Of a stretch of 46,032 nucleotides of DNA, positions 24,232-34,550 are shown one piece after another (within the stretch, counting starts at the first letter, position 1; each line of letters starts with the position of its first letter). Position numbers and translations under genes: made by a program. Below the pieces are notes generated by a model. The model made no database searches. It was not told the origin of the DNA and saw nothing but the letters and a program-made list of their open reading frames with translations. This stretch comes from an uncultured Selenomonadales bacterium (GTDB lineage Bacteria > Bacillota > Negativicutes > DSM-1736 > Dendrosporobacteraceae): assembly GCA_946407015.1 (NCBI GenBank), contig CAMJML010000027.1, forward strand, positions 1-46,032, read 5' to 3'.

Positions 24232-24429
24232 ATGCCGAAAATGAAAACCCGTAAAAGTGCCGCAAAACGTTTTAAAGTAACCGGTACAGGCGAATTTAAA
24301 CGTGCAAAAGCGTTTAAAAGTCATATTCTTGAAAAAAAATCTCCAGCCCGTAAACGTAATTTGCGTAAGGCTAGCCTTGTCAGCAAGTCTGATCATGAGC
24401 GCGTAGCAAGAATGCTTCCTTACGCCTAA
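24232..24429 (+). CDS. rpmI: 50S ribosomal protein L35
   Basis: A 65-residue, highly basic protein with the L35 opening [15 protein letters not shown] and [14 protein letters not shown]. It follows infC by 13 bases with AAAGGAGGAA before the ATG. Confidence 0.98.
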   Translation: MPKMKTRKSAAKRFKVTGTGEFKRAKAFKSHILEKKSPARKRNLRKASLVSKSDHERVARMLPYA

Positions 24430-24463
24430 GAAAACCACACATATTTAATAGGAGGTAACGAAC

Positions 24464-24820
24464 ATGCCAAGAGTGAAAAAAGGCGTGACTGCACATAGAC
24501 GTCATAAAAAGATTTTAAAGCTAGCTAAAGGTTTTAGAGGTGCGAGAAGCAAGCAGTTCAAAAAAGCTAATGAAACTGTTATGAAGGCGCTCTATTATGC
24601 ACGTCGCGACCGTCGTGCCAAAAAAGGTGACTTCCGCAAATTATGGATTGCCCGTATTAATGCTGCTGCACGTATTAATGGTATTTCTTATAGCCAACTG
24701 ATTAATGGCTTAAAGAAAGCCGGTGTTGAAGTTAACCGCAAAATGCTTGCTGATTTAGCTGTTAATGATGGTGCTGCATTTGGACAACTTGTTGCAACTG
24801 CTAAAGAGCAACTGTCATAA
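24464..24820 (+). CDS. rplT: 50S ribosomal protein L20
   Basis: A 118-residue L20 with the typical start [21 protein letters not shown] and [18 protein letters not shown]. It assembles early on 23S rRNA and probably represses this operon through the leader at 23536-23668. AGGAGGT precedes the ATG. Confidence 0.98.
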   Translation: MPRVKKGVTAHRRHKKILKLAKGFRGARSKQFKKANETVMKALYYARRDRRAKKGDFRKLWIARINAAARINGISYSQLINGLKKAGVEVNRKMLADLAVNDGAAFGQLVATAKEQLS

Positions 24821-24828
24821 TTGCCTTA

Positions 24829-24863
24829 AAAGATCCTGGTCTATTGACTAGGGTCTTTTTTTA
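24829..24863 (+). terminator. terminator of infC-rpmI-rplT
   Basis: A 13-bp stem (24829-24841 with 24846-24858; two wobble pairs) and a seven-T tail. Confidence 0.88.
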
Positions 24864-25022
24864 TGAATTTTAACAAGTTAGTACTTGCCAATGATTAAAA
24901 AGTATGATTGTTTTGAAAATTTAGTCGACATTTTGCAGGTTTTTTTTGGCATTTTTAGAATATTATATAGTAAATGAATTAAACTATAGGAAATTAATTT
25001 TAACCCGAAGGAGGAGTTTCCC

Positions 25023-25877
25023 TTGGCCTTAGTTACAATGCGAGAAATACTTCAGGATGCCCGGAAGCGAAAGTATGCTGTTGGAGGATTTAACGTATTC
25101 AATTTTGAAACTCTTGGTGCCGTTGTGGAAGTAGCGGAAGAGCTAAAAACTCCCCTAGTAGTTGGAATTCCCGAACGTCTGTTTAAGTTTGTCGATGTGG
25201 ACACCTTAAGTGCCGCAATGGTACGTTCAGCTGAAAGAGCAAGCATTCCGATTGCCCTGCATCTGGATCACGGGTATACTTATGATGGAATTATGAAAGC
25301 AATCAACTGGGGTTTTACTTCGGTTATGTTTGACGGCTCAAGTCTGCCATTTGTGGACAACCTAAACCGCACAAAAGAAATTTGTAAAATAGCCCATTCT
25401 CTCGGCCTGTCAGTCGAAGGAGAATTGGGCTATATTGGTAGTTGCAGCAAGATGGAATCGATTTCTGATGTCAATATGGTCAATTCGGATATTGCGGCTG
25501 AGTTTGTTGAAAAAACAAATGTAGATGCATTAGCCGTTGCAATTGGTAATAATCATGGCAGTTACCGGGGAAGTCCGAAACTAAACTTTTCACGTTTAAT
25601 GGAACTTAATAGCGCAATTGATATTCCACTGGTCATGCATGGCGGATCAAAACTGGCTTCGGAGGATTATCGAAATTCGATCACAGCGGGGATATCTAAA
25701 GTCAATATCGCAACAGATATGTCGCTAGCCGCTGCTGAAAAACTAAAATCAGAATTAACCCAAACACCGACGTCAAATTACATCCATCTGATGTCTGTTG
25801 TGAAAAAGGGAGTAAAAGATTCTGTACGCAACTATATGTTGAACTTTGGTTGTATATCTAAGGCAATGGCAATTTAA
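25023..25877 (+). CDS. class II fructose/tagatose-bisphosphate aldolase family protein
   Basis: A 284-residue class II aldolase. GGFNVFNFETL at the N-terminus, LHLDHGYTYDG (Asp and zinc His), GELGYIGS, GNNHGSYRG (zinc His), MHGGSKL (zinc His and phosphate loop) and ISKVNIATD are all in family order. It would cleave fructose- or tagatose-1,6-bisphosphate, or a related ketose phosphate. NNHGSYRG differs from the TSHGAYK of typical glycolytic FbaA, so substrate choice is open. TTG 25023 starts it, after AAGGAGGAG. It is monocistronic with a strong terminator. Confidence 0.9.
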   Translation: MALVTMREILQDARKRKYAVGGFNVFNFETLGAVVEVAEELKTPLVVGIPERLFKFVDVDTLSAAMVRSAERASIPIALHLDHGYTYDGIMKAINWGFTSVMFDGSSLPFVDNLNRTKEICKIAHSLGLSVEGELGYIGSCSKMESISDVNMVNSDIAAEFVEKTNVDALAVAIGNNHGSYRGSPKLNFSRLMELNSAIDIPLVMHGGSKLASEDYRNSITAGISKVNIATDMSLAAAEKLKSELTQTPTSNYIHLMSVVKKGVKDSVRNYMLNFGCISKAMAI

Positions 25878-25886
25878 AATAGCAAT

Positions 25887-25920
25887 AAAAACACCTGCCA
25901 TGAGCTGGCAGGTGTTTTTA
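25887..25920 (+). terminator. intrinsic terminator
   Basis: A 14-bp stem (25887-25900 with 25906-25919) ending in T residues. Confidence 0.92.
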
Positions 25921-25953
25921 CTGAAAAATTTGGTAGAATAATAGTGGAATTGG

Positions 25954-25982
25954 TAGACGAAGTGTAAGTCTGCCAGTATAAT
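25954..25982 (+). promoter_or_regulatory. promoter of the ktrB-ktrA operon
   Basis: TAGACG (25954-25959) and TATAAT (25977-25982) with a 17-base gap; the leader to the start codon is only about 30 bases. Confidence 0.6.
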
Positions 25983-26018
25983 AAGTCATGGTTGAATATT
26001 ATGGCTGGAGTGGGAATT

Positions 26019-27380
26019 TTGAAACCGAAATCGGAATTTGCTAATTTTTTAGATCTTGCAAGCTGGCGATTAACACCCTATCAAATTTTATCACTGGGAT
26101 TTGCCGGTTTAATCTTAGTAGGAACATTATTACTGATGACTCCACTGGCGTCTGCTACCGGGCAAAGCTTAAGTTTTGTTGATGCGTTGTTTACGTCGAC
26201 TTCGGCAGTCTGTGTAACCGGATTAGCTGTTGTGGATACAGGTACTTACTTTTCTCAATTTGGACAAATTGTATTGATACTGCTCATTCAGGCTGGTGGC
26301 CTTGGTATTATGACAATGGCTACGCTTATGGCATTATTGATGCGTAAACGAATCCAACTGCGGGAACGGCTAATTTTGCAAGAAGCATTTAATCAATTAA
26401 CAGTGGCCGGAATCGTTCGACTTACGAAATATGTTATACAGGCGACGCTGGCTATTGAGTTTGTTGGCGGTACGATATTGGCGCTGCGCTGGTATCCGGA
26501 ATATGGGTTAAAAGGCATCTATTTTGGTTATTGGCATGCAATTTCTTCATTTTGCAACGCCGGGTTTGATCTTTTTGGCGAATTTCGCAGTCTAACTGGT
26601 TACGTAGATGATCTTGCCGTAAATCTCACGATCAGTGGACTTATTATTATAGGCGGCATAGGATTTGGTGTGCTGGCAGACATTTGGGAGAACCGGAAGT
26701 TTTCGGGCCTTTCACTTCATACAAAAGTTGTTTTGATTACATCATCGTTATTGATTTTTTTTGGAACCCTTGTAATTTTTTTGTTGGAATATAATAATCC
26801 GGGTACTCTTGGCACATTGTCTTTAAAAGGAAAAATTCTTGGTAGTTATTTTCAAGCTGTCACTACCCGTACGGCAGGATATAATACAGTCAATATTACT
26901 GATTTACGGGTAGCAACACTATTTTTTATGATTATTTTAATGTTTATTGGTGCCTCGCCAGCTTCGACCGGGGGTGGGGTGAAAACGACAACCGTAGCCG
27001 TTCTAACGGCTGCAATATGGGCATTAATCAGAGGCAAGAATGATGCCGAGGTTTTTCGCCGTCGCATTTCTCAAGAGATTATCTATAAATCCTTTTCTGT
27101 AGTATTTATTGCAGCGGCTTTGGTGATATTTATAGCTATGATGTTAAGTATTAGTGAAGATTTTTCATTCTTGAATATTTTATTTGAGGTTGTATCTGCT
27201 TTTGGTACTGTCGGTCTGAGTACAGGAATTACCCCTTCACTGACTGATAATGGCAAACTATGGTTGGTCTTAACTATGTTCGCTGGCAGAGTTGGACCGG
27301 TAACGCTTGCTTTGGCATTAGCACTGCGATCAAAGAAAGCTGCTATTCAATATCCTGAAGGGAAAATTACGATCGGTTAG
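26019..27380 (+). CDS. ktrB: Trk/Ktr-type potassium uptake membrane protein
   Basis: A protein of about 453 residues with the four-times repeated M1-P-M2 architecture of TrkH/KtrB. Selectivity-filter loops are visible: TSTSAVCVTGL, FCNAGFDLFG, TTRTAGYNTV and FGTVGLSTG, as well as the gating-loop block GGGVKTTTVAV. Together with the RCK protein that follows it should import potassium, coupled to sodium in KtrAB. I favour TTG 26019 (GGAGTGGG upstream), but GTG 26010, ATG 26001 and TTG 25992 are in frame, so the first nine residues are uncertain. Confidence 0.93.
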   Translation: MKPKSEFANFLDLASWRLTPYQILSLGFAGLILVGTLLLMTPLASATGQSLSFVDALFTSTSAVCVTGLAVVDTGTYFSQFGQIVLILLIQAGGLGIMTMATLMALLMRKRIQLRERLILQEAFNQLTVAGIVRLTKYVIQATLAIEFVGGTILALRWYPEYGLKGIYFGYWHAISSFCNAGFDLFGEFRSLTGYVDDLAVNLTISGLIIIGGIGFGVLADIWENRKFSGLSLHTKVVLITSSLLIFFGTLVIFLLEYNNPGTLGTLSLKGKILGSYFQAVTTRTAGYNTVNITDLRVATLFFMIILMFIGASPASTGGGVKTTTVAVLTAAIWALIRGKNDAEVFRRRISQEIIYKSFSVVFIAAALVIFIAMMLSISEDFSFLNILFEVVSAFGTVGLSTGITPSLTDNGKLWLVLTMFAGRVGPVTLALALALRSKKAAIQYPEGKITIG

Positions 27381-27392
27381 GGAGAGACGATA

Positions 27393-28049
27393 ATGAAAAA
27401 AAAGCAATTTGCGATCATTGGGTTAGGGCGATTTGGCACCAGTATGGCTAGTGCATTACATAAGATGGGATATGATGTACTGGCTATTGATAAAAGTGAG
27501 CAAAGAGTCCAGGAATTTAGTGACGAAGTGACTCATGTGGTGCAAGCAGATACTACAGATGAAGATGCCCTTACTGCACTAGGTATCCGAAATTTTGACG
27601 TTGTTGTTGTATCTATTGGTGAAGATATTCAAGCCAATGTACTGACGACTTTGCAACTTAAGGAACTTGGTGTTCCTTATATTGTCGCTAAAGCCAGAAA
27701 TCCGCTGCATGGTAAAATGCTGCAAAAGATAGGGGCGGACCGGGTAGTTTATCCCGAACGGGATATGGCGCAACGGGTAGCGCATAACTTGATATCAACT
27801 AATGTGCTCGATTATATTGAGCTGTCACCCAAATTCAGTATTGCAGAAATTAATGCTCCGCGTATTTTAGTTGGACAAAGTTTGGCTGAAGCTGACATTC
27901 GGGTAAGGTATGGAATTAATGTTGTTTCTATCAAACGTGGTGATGAGTTGATTGTTCCACCACTACCAAGTGAAAAGATTCGGGAAAAGGATATTCTCGT
28001 TGTAGTTGGTAGCAATGAAGGCGTTCAACGGTTGGAGGAACTTGAGTGA
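27393..28049 (+). CDS. ktrA: KtrA/TrkA potassium channel regulatory subunit
   Basis: A 218-residue cytoplasmic ring protein: RCK_N Rossmann domain with nucleotide motif IGLGRFGTSMA (about 8-18) and the acidic end of beta 2 (VLAIDKSE), and RCK_C domain (about 135-218). It binds NAD(H)/ATP and opens KtrB; homologous RCK_C domains bind c-di-AMP. It lies 12 bases after ktrB, with GGGAGAG upstream. A T-tract terminator is not seen after it; the next gene overlaps its stop codon. Confidence 0.95.
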   Translation: MKKKQFAIIGLGRFGTSMASALHKMGYDVLAIDKSEQRVQEFSDEVTHVVQADTTDEDALTALGIRNFDVVVVSIGEDIQANVLTTLQLKELGVPYIVAKARNPLHGKMLQKIGADRVVYPERDMAQRVAHNLISTNVLDYIELSPKFSIAEINAPRILVGQSLAEADIRVRYGINVVSIKRGDELIVPPLPSEKIREKDILVVVGSNEGVQRLEELE

Positions 28050-28846
28050 CAGAGATCATAACCAGTTTACAAAATCAAACGGTCAAACTGGCTGCTGCAT
28101 TAAAACAAAAAAAGCAGCGGGATGTGACCGGGCTTTTTATAGCCGAAGGAGTTAGGCTGTTGGAGGAAGTTCATTTAGCCGATTGGCAGGTCGAGGCTTG
28201 TCTTTATACCGAAGCGGCCTTGCAGCATAAGCGGACAGAGAAAATTATTCATGAATTACAAGATAAAGGTTGTAGAATGTTAATAGTATCCGAGGCTGTT
28301 TATCTTAAGGTGACAGATACGGAACAGCCACAAGGTATTATGGCCATTGTTAAAAAAAAGAATCAGCTGTTAACAAGGATATTGCAAGCGGACTGTCCGC
28401 TTATTGTAATTTTGGATGCTCTTCAGGACCCTGGTAATGTTGGCACTGTTATTCGTACTGCAGATGCTGTTGGGGCTTCGGGAGTTATCTTGACAAAGGG
28501 ATGCGCAGATGTTTACTCCAGCAAAGCGGTGCGTGCGACGATGGGATCATTGTTTCACCTGCCTATTTTTGATGGTATTTCCTATGAGGAAGTCGTCAGT
28601 TCTTTAAGAATAGCAGGAGTGAATCTATTTGCTACTTCATTGGCTTCCTCCAATCTTTATTATGAGGCTGATTTTAAAAAGCCTGCAGCCGTCATTTTTG
28701 GCAATGAAGGCAGCGGGGTTCATGAAACGTTATTGAATCAGGCTGACAGTGCGATTTTTATTCCCATTCTTGGAAAGGCGGAGTCCTTAAACGTAGCGGC
28801 TTCCGCTGCGGTAATTCTTTATGAAGCGATTCGTCAGCGGCATTAG
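28046..28846 (+). CDS. SpoU/TrmH family RNA 2'-O-methyltransferase
   Basis: A 266-residue SPOUT enzyme with an N-terminal substrate-binding domain (about 1-100) and the three SpoU motifs: DPGNVGTVIRTADAVGA, FGNEGSGV and IPILGKAESLNVAASAAVILYE. Relatives methylate ribose 2'-OH in 23S rRNA (RlmB or TsnR/AviRb-like) or tRNA; which site is not decidable here. GTG 28046 overlaps the ktrA stop codon (GTGA), implying translational coupling, with TTGGAGGAA upstream. The position before pheS is common in Firmicutes. Confidence 0.9.
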   Translation: MTEIITSLQNQTVKLAAALKQKKQRDVTGLFIAEGVRLLEEVHLADWQVEACLYTEAALQHKRTEKIIHELQDKGCRMLIVSEAVYLKVTDTEQPQGIMAIVKKKNQLLTRILQADCPLIVILDALQDPGNVGTVIRTADAVGASGVILTKGCADVYSSKAVRATMGSLFHLPIFDGISYEEVVSSLRIAGVNLFATSLASSNLYYEADFKKPAAVIFGNEGSGVHETLLNQADSAIFIPILGKAESLNVAASAAVILYEAIRQRH

Positions 28847-28852
28847 CTTTTC

Positions 28853-28881
28853 TTGTGCTTTCCAGTTTAATATGTTATAAT
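28853..28881 (+). promoter_or_regulatory. promoter before yqzL and the Phe T-box
   Basis: TTGTGC (28853-28858) and TATAAT (28876-28881) are 17 bases apart. Confidence 0.6.
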
Positions 28882-28935
28882 GACGCTAGCAATGACCCCT
28901 AAATTTCCAAGAATAAGTTGGGAGGATGTGGTCAT

Positions 28936-29025
28936 ATGGTGACCGCCGAATTCTTTTGGAGAGTATTTGAAGCTACTGGTTCTATTGCTGCGTATTTATT
29001 GTATAAACGGTTAATGTTACAATAG
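28936..29025 (+). CDS. YqzL family small protein
   Basis: A 29-residue frame with GGGAGGATG upstream of the ATG. It reads MVTAEFFWRVFEATGSIAAY and ends LLYKRLMLQ, matching the YqzL family pattern (FW-x-VF-x-x-TG-x-I-x-x-YLLYK). The function is unknown. It lies between the SpoU gene promoter region and the T-box leader, so it would be the first coding unit of the pheST transcript. Confidence 0.75.
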   Translation: MVTAEFFWRVFEATGSIAAYLLYKRLMLQ

Positions 29026-29036
29026 GTAACCTTGCG

Positions 29037-29260
29037 ATGACGGAGAAAGTATGTTGGGTTATGTTTTTTACAGGGAAGATTTGCCGTAGATTGAGAGCGA
29101 GTCTGAAAAACATCTGACAGAAGTTCACTTCTGAGCATTTTGGCTGAAGAGAGTTCTTGTGTAGGCTGGACGTTATTCCGCGTTAAGGAATTGTGAGTAT
29201 CAATCAGGGTGGTACCGCGGAAGTTAACTTTCGCCCCTTTAAGGGGCGGGAGTTTTTTTA
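29037..29260 (+). promoter_or_regulatory. T-box leader of pheST (phenylalanine tRNA-sensing)
   Basis: The T-box core AATCAGGGTGGTACCGCGG lies at 29202-29220, followed by a terminator stem (29226-29239 with 29241-29254) and a T run. In the stem I part, CAGAAGTTCACTTCTG (29118-29133) displays TTC, a phenylalanine specifier, in an internal position. Uncharged tRNA-Phe should promote readthrough. Confidence 0.92.
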
Positions 29261-29280
29261 TACCCAATTTTCATTATTAG

Positions 29281-30312
<1,032 letters not shown>

Positions 30313-30340
30313 TAAGACAAACGGTTGAAGGGGGATGACT

Positions 30341-32770
30341 ATGCAAGCATCAATAAAATGGTTAAAAGATTATGTTGATTTTAAAGAGAGCCCGGAAGTT
30401 TTGGCTGAAATGTTGACTATGGCGGGTGTACCGGTTGAAGGAATAAATTATCTGGGAAAAGATTTAGAAAAGATCGTAACTGGTAAAATTCTCGAAATTG
30501 AGAGACATCCAAATGCGGATAGGCTTTCAATTTGTAAAGTAGATGTTGCAACCGAGGTTTTGACGATTGTGACAGGTGCCAATAATATCGAAGTGGGACA
30601 GGTTGTTCCGGTGGCGCTTGTAGGGGCTGTTTTACCAAGTGGATTGAAGATTGCGCAGAGCAAATTACGTGGAGTGCTATCCAGTGGGATGCTTTGTTCG
30701 GCGACAGAACTAAATCTTGATTTGAAAATGTTGTCTGCGGAAGAAAAGGAAGGCATCTTCATTTTGGATCATGCTACAGCAATCGGCGTGGATATTAAAC
30801 AGGCTTTAGGTCTGGATGATGTTGTTCTTGAGTTTGAACTTACCGCAAATCGGGCAGATTGTTTTAGCGTTTTAGGTTTAGCAAGAGAAGTTTCGGTGTT
30901 AACTGGAAACCTGTTGAAGAAGCCAATGCTTAGTTTGAAAGAGGAAGGTGATGAAAAGGTTGCCGGACTTGTTCAAATTAAGATTAACGAGCCATCCCTA
31001 TGTCCACGTTTTACTGGAAGAGTATTAAAAAATGTAAAGGTAGGACCTTCACCGGCATGGCTTAAACATCGCATTCAAGCTGCAGGCATGCGTTCTATTA
31101 ATAATGTTGTTGATGTCACGAATTTTGTGATGTTGGAATTAGGGCAACCTATGCATGCGTATGACTACAACTTGTTGGCCCGGCATACAATCATTGTTCG
31201 TAAAGCACAGCCAGGGGAACGCATTACCACATTGGATGGTGCAAAACGTGAACTATCACCGGAGATGCTGGTGATTGCCGATGAAGTACAAGCGGTTGGT
31301 GTTGCCGGAGTAATGGGGGGATTGGCAACTGAAGTTACAGCCAACACCCAAAACGTGCTATTAGAAGCTGCGGCTTTCAATAATGTAAGTATCAGGCGTA
31401 CTGCAAAAGCGCTTGGCTTACGTTCAGAGGCATCGGGACGCTTTGAACGTGGTGTTGATACTGCCAATGTTACCCGGGCTTTAGACCGGGCTGCTAAGCT
31501 CCTGGAAGAAATGGGGGCTTGTCGGGTTTGTCCAGGAATTATTGATGTTTATCCTGGTTTTGAGCTGCCGCGTCAGGTTAGCTTTAATCCTCAATCTATC
31601 AATAAACATTTGGGTACTGACGTGCCAACTCCTGTGATGGTAGATATTTTACGGCGTTTAGAATTTGAAGTAGAAATTGATGGCGACAACGTGATGACAA
31701 CGGTACCTACCTGGCGCGGAGATGTGCAATATCCGGCTGATATCGCTGAGGAAGTTGCCCGGATATACGGTTTTAATCATATTCCGTCTACCACACCTAG
31801 TGGAAATATGATGAGTGGTGGCCAGAGTTCTGTGCAATCTCTTATTTATGAAATGAAAAATATTTTATCCGGGGCAGGGCTGGATGAGATTATATCGTTT
31901 AGCTTTACTCACCCTGATACTTTAGATAAACTAAATATTCCGCAGGATGATTGTCTTCGCTTGGCTGTTCCAATTTTAAATCCGATTACCGATGATTTTC
32001 CGATCCTGAGAACGACTTTGCTTGGCGGTATATTAGAAACTGTCGCCCGGAATGTTGCCAGAAAAAATGATGATATCAGGATATATGAAATTGGTTCCGT
32101 TTATTTACCGGAAAAACTGCCGCTCGAGGCTCTGCCTAATGAGCCTATTATGTTATGTGGAGCGATGGTTGGGAAGCGCAATGAAATAGCTTGGAATCAA
32201 GGCCGAGATCATATTGATTTTTATGATGCAAAAGGCGTTATTGAGTTATTGTTAGGCCGGCTTGGCATTGCTGATTTTAAGGTGGCTGTAGCAAATCATT
32301 ATGCCTTGCATCCTGGCAAGAGCGCATCATTTAGCCTGAATGAAGAAATACTAGGTTATGTAGGCGAGCTTCATCCTCTTGTTGCCAATGTTTTTGATTT
32401 AAATCGCAAAGTTTATATTTTTGAACTGAATGTCGAGGTTCTGGCTCGATATGCTGTTTTAATTGGAAAGTATACAGCTTTGCCTAAATACCCGGCTATT
32501 TCTCGTGATTTGGCGCTTGTTCTGCCTGAGGCTGTTACCGCTAGTCAAGTGGATGAGGCAATTCGGATGAATGCGGGTGAGTTATTAAGTGAAGTTCGCT
32601 TGTTTGATGTATACACGGGAGAACAAGTGCCTCAAGGCTTTAAGAGCTTGGCTTTTTCACTTACCTTCCAATCTTCTGACAGAACTTTGACAGACTCCGA
32701 GATCGATGGACATTATAAAAATACCGTTGTATATATAGAAGAGACATTTGGGGCTAAATTGCGGAGTTAA
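30341..32770 (+). CDS. pheT: phenylalanine--tRNA ligase beta subunit
   Basis: An 809-residue beta subunit with all domains: tRNA-binding OB fold (about 38-150, IVTGKILEIERHPNADRLSIC), B3/B4 editing region (about 210-385), B5 (about 400-475), the inactive class II core (about 480-690) and the C-terminal anticodon-binding domain (about 715-809). It pairs with PheS as an alpha2-beta2 enzyme. I start at ATG 30341; GGGGG at 30330-30334 abuts the ATG at 30335. The two genes are 28 bases apart in one operon. Confidence 0.98.
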   Translation: MQASIKWLKDYVDFKESPEVLAEMLTMAGVPVEGINYLGKDLEKIVTGKILEIERHPNADRLSICKVDVATEVLTIVTGANNIEVGQVVPVALVGAVLPSGLKIAQSKLRGVLSSGMLCSATELNLDLKMLSAEEKEGIFILDHATAIGVDIKQALGLDDVVLEFELTANRADCFSVLGLAREVSVLTGNLLKKPMLSLKEEGDEKVAGLVQIKINEPSLCPRFTGRVLKNVKVGPSPAWLKHRIQAAGMRSINNVVDVTNFVMLELGQPMHAYDYNLLARHTIIVRKAQPGERITTLDGAKRELSPEMLVIADEVQAVGVAGVMGGLATEVTANTQNVLLEAAAFNNVSIRRTAKALGLRSEASGRFERGVDTANVTRALDRAAKLLEEMGACRVCPGIIDVYPGFELPRQVSFNPQSINKHLGTDVPTPVMVDILRRLEFEVEIDGDNVMTTVPTWRGDVQYPADIAEEVARIYGFNHIPSTTPSGNMMSGGQSSVQSLIYEMKNILSGAGLDEIISFSFTHPDTLDKLNIPQDDCLRLAVPILNPITDDFPILRTTLLGGILETVARNVARKNDDIRIYEIGSVYLPEKLPLEALPNEPIMLCGAMVGKRNEIAWNQGRDHIDFYDAKGVIELLLGRLGIADFKVAVANHYALHPGKSASFSLNEEILGYVGELHPLVANVFDLNRKVYIFELNVEVLARYAVLIGKYTALPKYPAISRDLALVLPEAVTASQVDEAIRMNAGELLSEVRLFDVYTGEQVPQGFKSLAFSLTFQSSDRTLTDSEIDGHYKNTVVYIEETFGAKLRS

Positions 32771-32885
32771 TTAAAATTTGTCCGTATCTATAGCACAAAA
32801 AGTCTTTACCTCAGTCATTTTTTGTGTTACTATGCTATCTGGGATAGACAATTTAGGCTTAAATGATTGACTGAAGTACATGGAG

Positions 32886-32920
32886 AAATAGATCTGACAT
32901 GGCTCAGATCTATTTTTTGC
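32886..32920 (+). terminator. terminator between pheT and the APC permease
   Basis: AAATAGATCTGA/TCAGATCTATTT stem (32886-32897 with 32904-32915), CATGGC loop, T run. It lies 115 bases after pheT and only 53 before the permease start, so it may end pheST or act as an attenuator in a permease leader. Confidence 0.8.
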
Positions 32921-32972
32921 TTATCATCAGTGTCTACTCTGACTGCATGTAATTATTAAGTGAGGTGGTAAA

Positions 32973-34370
32973 ATGACGGGAATTTTTCGAAAGAAAGGTA
33001 TTCATCTAATTAAAGAGGGTGCAGAATCTAAAGGGTTAAAAAAGACGCTAGGAGCAACCGATTTAGTGTTGCTGGGAATTGGCTGCATCATCGGTACGGG
33101 GATTTTTGTCTTAACAGGTGTTGCGGCTGCTAAATATGCTGGACCAGGAATTATGTTATCTTTTGTTTTATCTGGTTTGGCCTGTGCTTTTGCAGCGTTG
33201 GCGTATGCTGAGCTTGCTGCATTAGTACCAGTTGCGGGGAGTGCCTACACGTATACGTATGCTGCTTTAGGCGAGATTATTGCCTGGATTGTGGGCTGGA
33301 ATCTAATATTAGAGTATTCAGTGGGCTCCAGTGCCGTAGCGGCCGGTTGGTCCGGATATGTTGTCGGATTACTGCATTCTGCTGGCATTGTCTTACCGAA
33401 GGCCTATACGGCTGTTCCGGCGGATGGTGGCATTGTAAATCTACCGGCAGTCTTAATTGCACTATTTCTAAGTATGCTCTTGGTGCGTGGTACAAAAGAA
33501 AGTGTAACCCTGAATAAAATCTTGGTTGTTGTAAAATTGGCAGCAGTATTTATTTTCCTTGCTTTGGCTGGACCGAAAGTGAATGTGGCTAATTGGAGCC
33601 CCCTGATGCCTTATGGTTTTAGTGGTGTTGCAGCTGGAGCTGCTATTATTTTCTTTGCTTATATTGGTTTTGACGCAGTTGCCACCGCGGCGGAAGAGTG
33701 CCGTAATCCTAATCGTGATTTGCCAATTGGAATCGTGGGCTCGCTTGTTGTCTGCACCATTCTTTACATTGTTGTAGCGGGCGTTTTAACAGGGGTAGTG
33801 CCTTATACTGAACTAAATAATGCTGAACCAGTTGCTTATGCATTGCGGGCGATTGGGTACAATATGGGATCAGCTTTAGTTGGAACTGGCGCTATTGCTG
33901 GTATTACAACGGTTCTGCTGGTATTGATGTATGGTCAAACACGCGTATTTTTCGCCATGTCACGTGATGGACTTATTCCGGCAGGAATTTGTAAAGTTCA
34001 CCCTAAGTATGGTACACCACATATTATTACTATTGTGGCTGGTATAGCCGTTGCTTTGATTGCGGGTTTTACTCCAATCGGGGTTATTGCTGAATTGACC
34101 AATATCGGAACATTATTTGCCTTTGTTGTTTCTGCAATTGGCGTTTGGGTACTTCGCCGTACCAGACCAGACTTGGAGCGTCCGTTCCGCTGTCCGGGTG
34201 TATCGGTTGTTGCTCCATTGGCGGTTTTGTCATGTGGTTATTTAATGTATAATTTACCCTATGAAACTTGGATTCGATTCTTTATTTGGAGTGCAATTGG
34301 CCTAGTTGTTTATTTTGCTTATAGTTATCGCAATAGTGTTATGAGTAAAGAGAAACCTGTTTTAGAATAG
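32973..34370 (+). CDS. APC family amino acid permease
   Basis: A 465-residue transporter with about twelve membrane helices. The substrate-binding unwound helix 1 (GIGCIIGTGIFVLTG) and helix 6 (FFAYIGFDAVATAAEE) segments are of the cationic amino acid/YfnA type, as is the RNPNRDLPIGIVGS loop. It imports or exchanges amino acids; substrate unknown, with Lys/Arg or neutral types plausible. GTGAGGTGG precedes the ATG. It has a terminator at each end. Confidence 0.92.
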   Translation: MTGIFRKKGIHLIKEGAESKGLKKTLGATDLVLLGIGCIIGTGIFVLTGVAAAKYAGPGIMLSFVLSGLACAFAALAYAELAALVPVAGSAYTYTYAALGEIIAWIVGWNLILEYSVGSSAVAAGWSGYVVGLLHSAGIVLPKAYTAVPADGGIVNLPAVLIALFLSMLLVRGTKESVTLNKILVVVKLAAVFIFLALAGPKVNVANWSPLMPYGFSGVAAGAAIIFFAYIGFDAVATAAEECRNPNRDLPIGIVGSLVVCTILYIVVAGVLTGVVPYTELNNAEPVAYALRAIGYNMGSALVGTGAIAGITTVLLVLMYGQTRVFFAMSRDGLIPAGICKVHPKYGTPHIITIVAGIAVALIAGFTPIGVIAELTNIGTLFAFVVSAIGVWVLRRTRPDLERPFRCPGVSVVAPLAVLSCGYLMYNLPYETWIRFFIWSAIGLVVYFAYSYRNSVMSKEKPVLE

Positions 34371-34378
34371 CTTTTATT

Positions 34379-34430
34379 AAAAATATAAGCGGATTGTGTT
34401 GTTTAACATAATCCGCTTATATTTTTATCG
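34379..34430 (+). terminator. terminator of the APC permease gene
   Basis: A long stem (AATATAAGCGGATT with AATCCGCTTATATT, extended by GTGTT/AACAT) ending in a T run. Confidence 0.9.
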
Positions 34431-34550
34431 GTGATTTCGTTATCAGCCGATCTGCAAGACTTTTCATTTTTCTGCAGGATTTCTAACAAGAAAAATCGAA
34501 ATACTTACGATATGTAATATTCTTATGAAGTTAATTGAACAGGTGAATTT

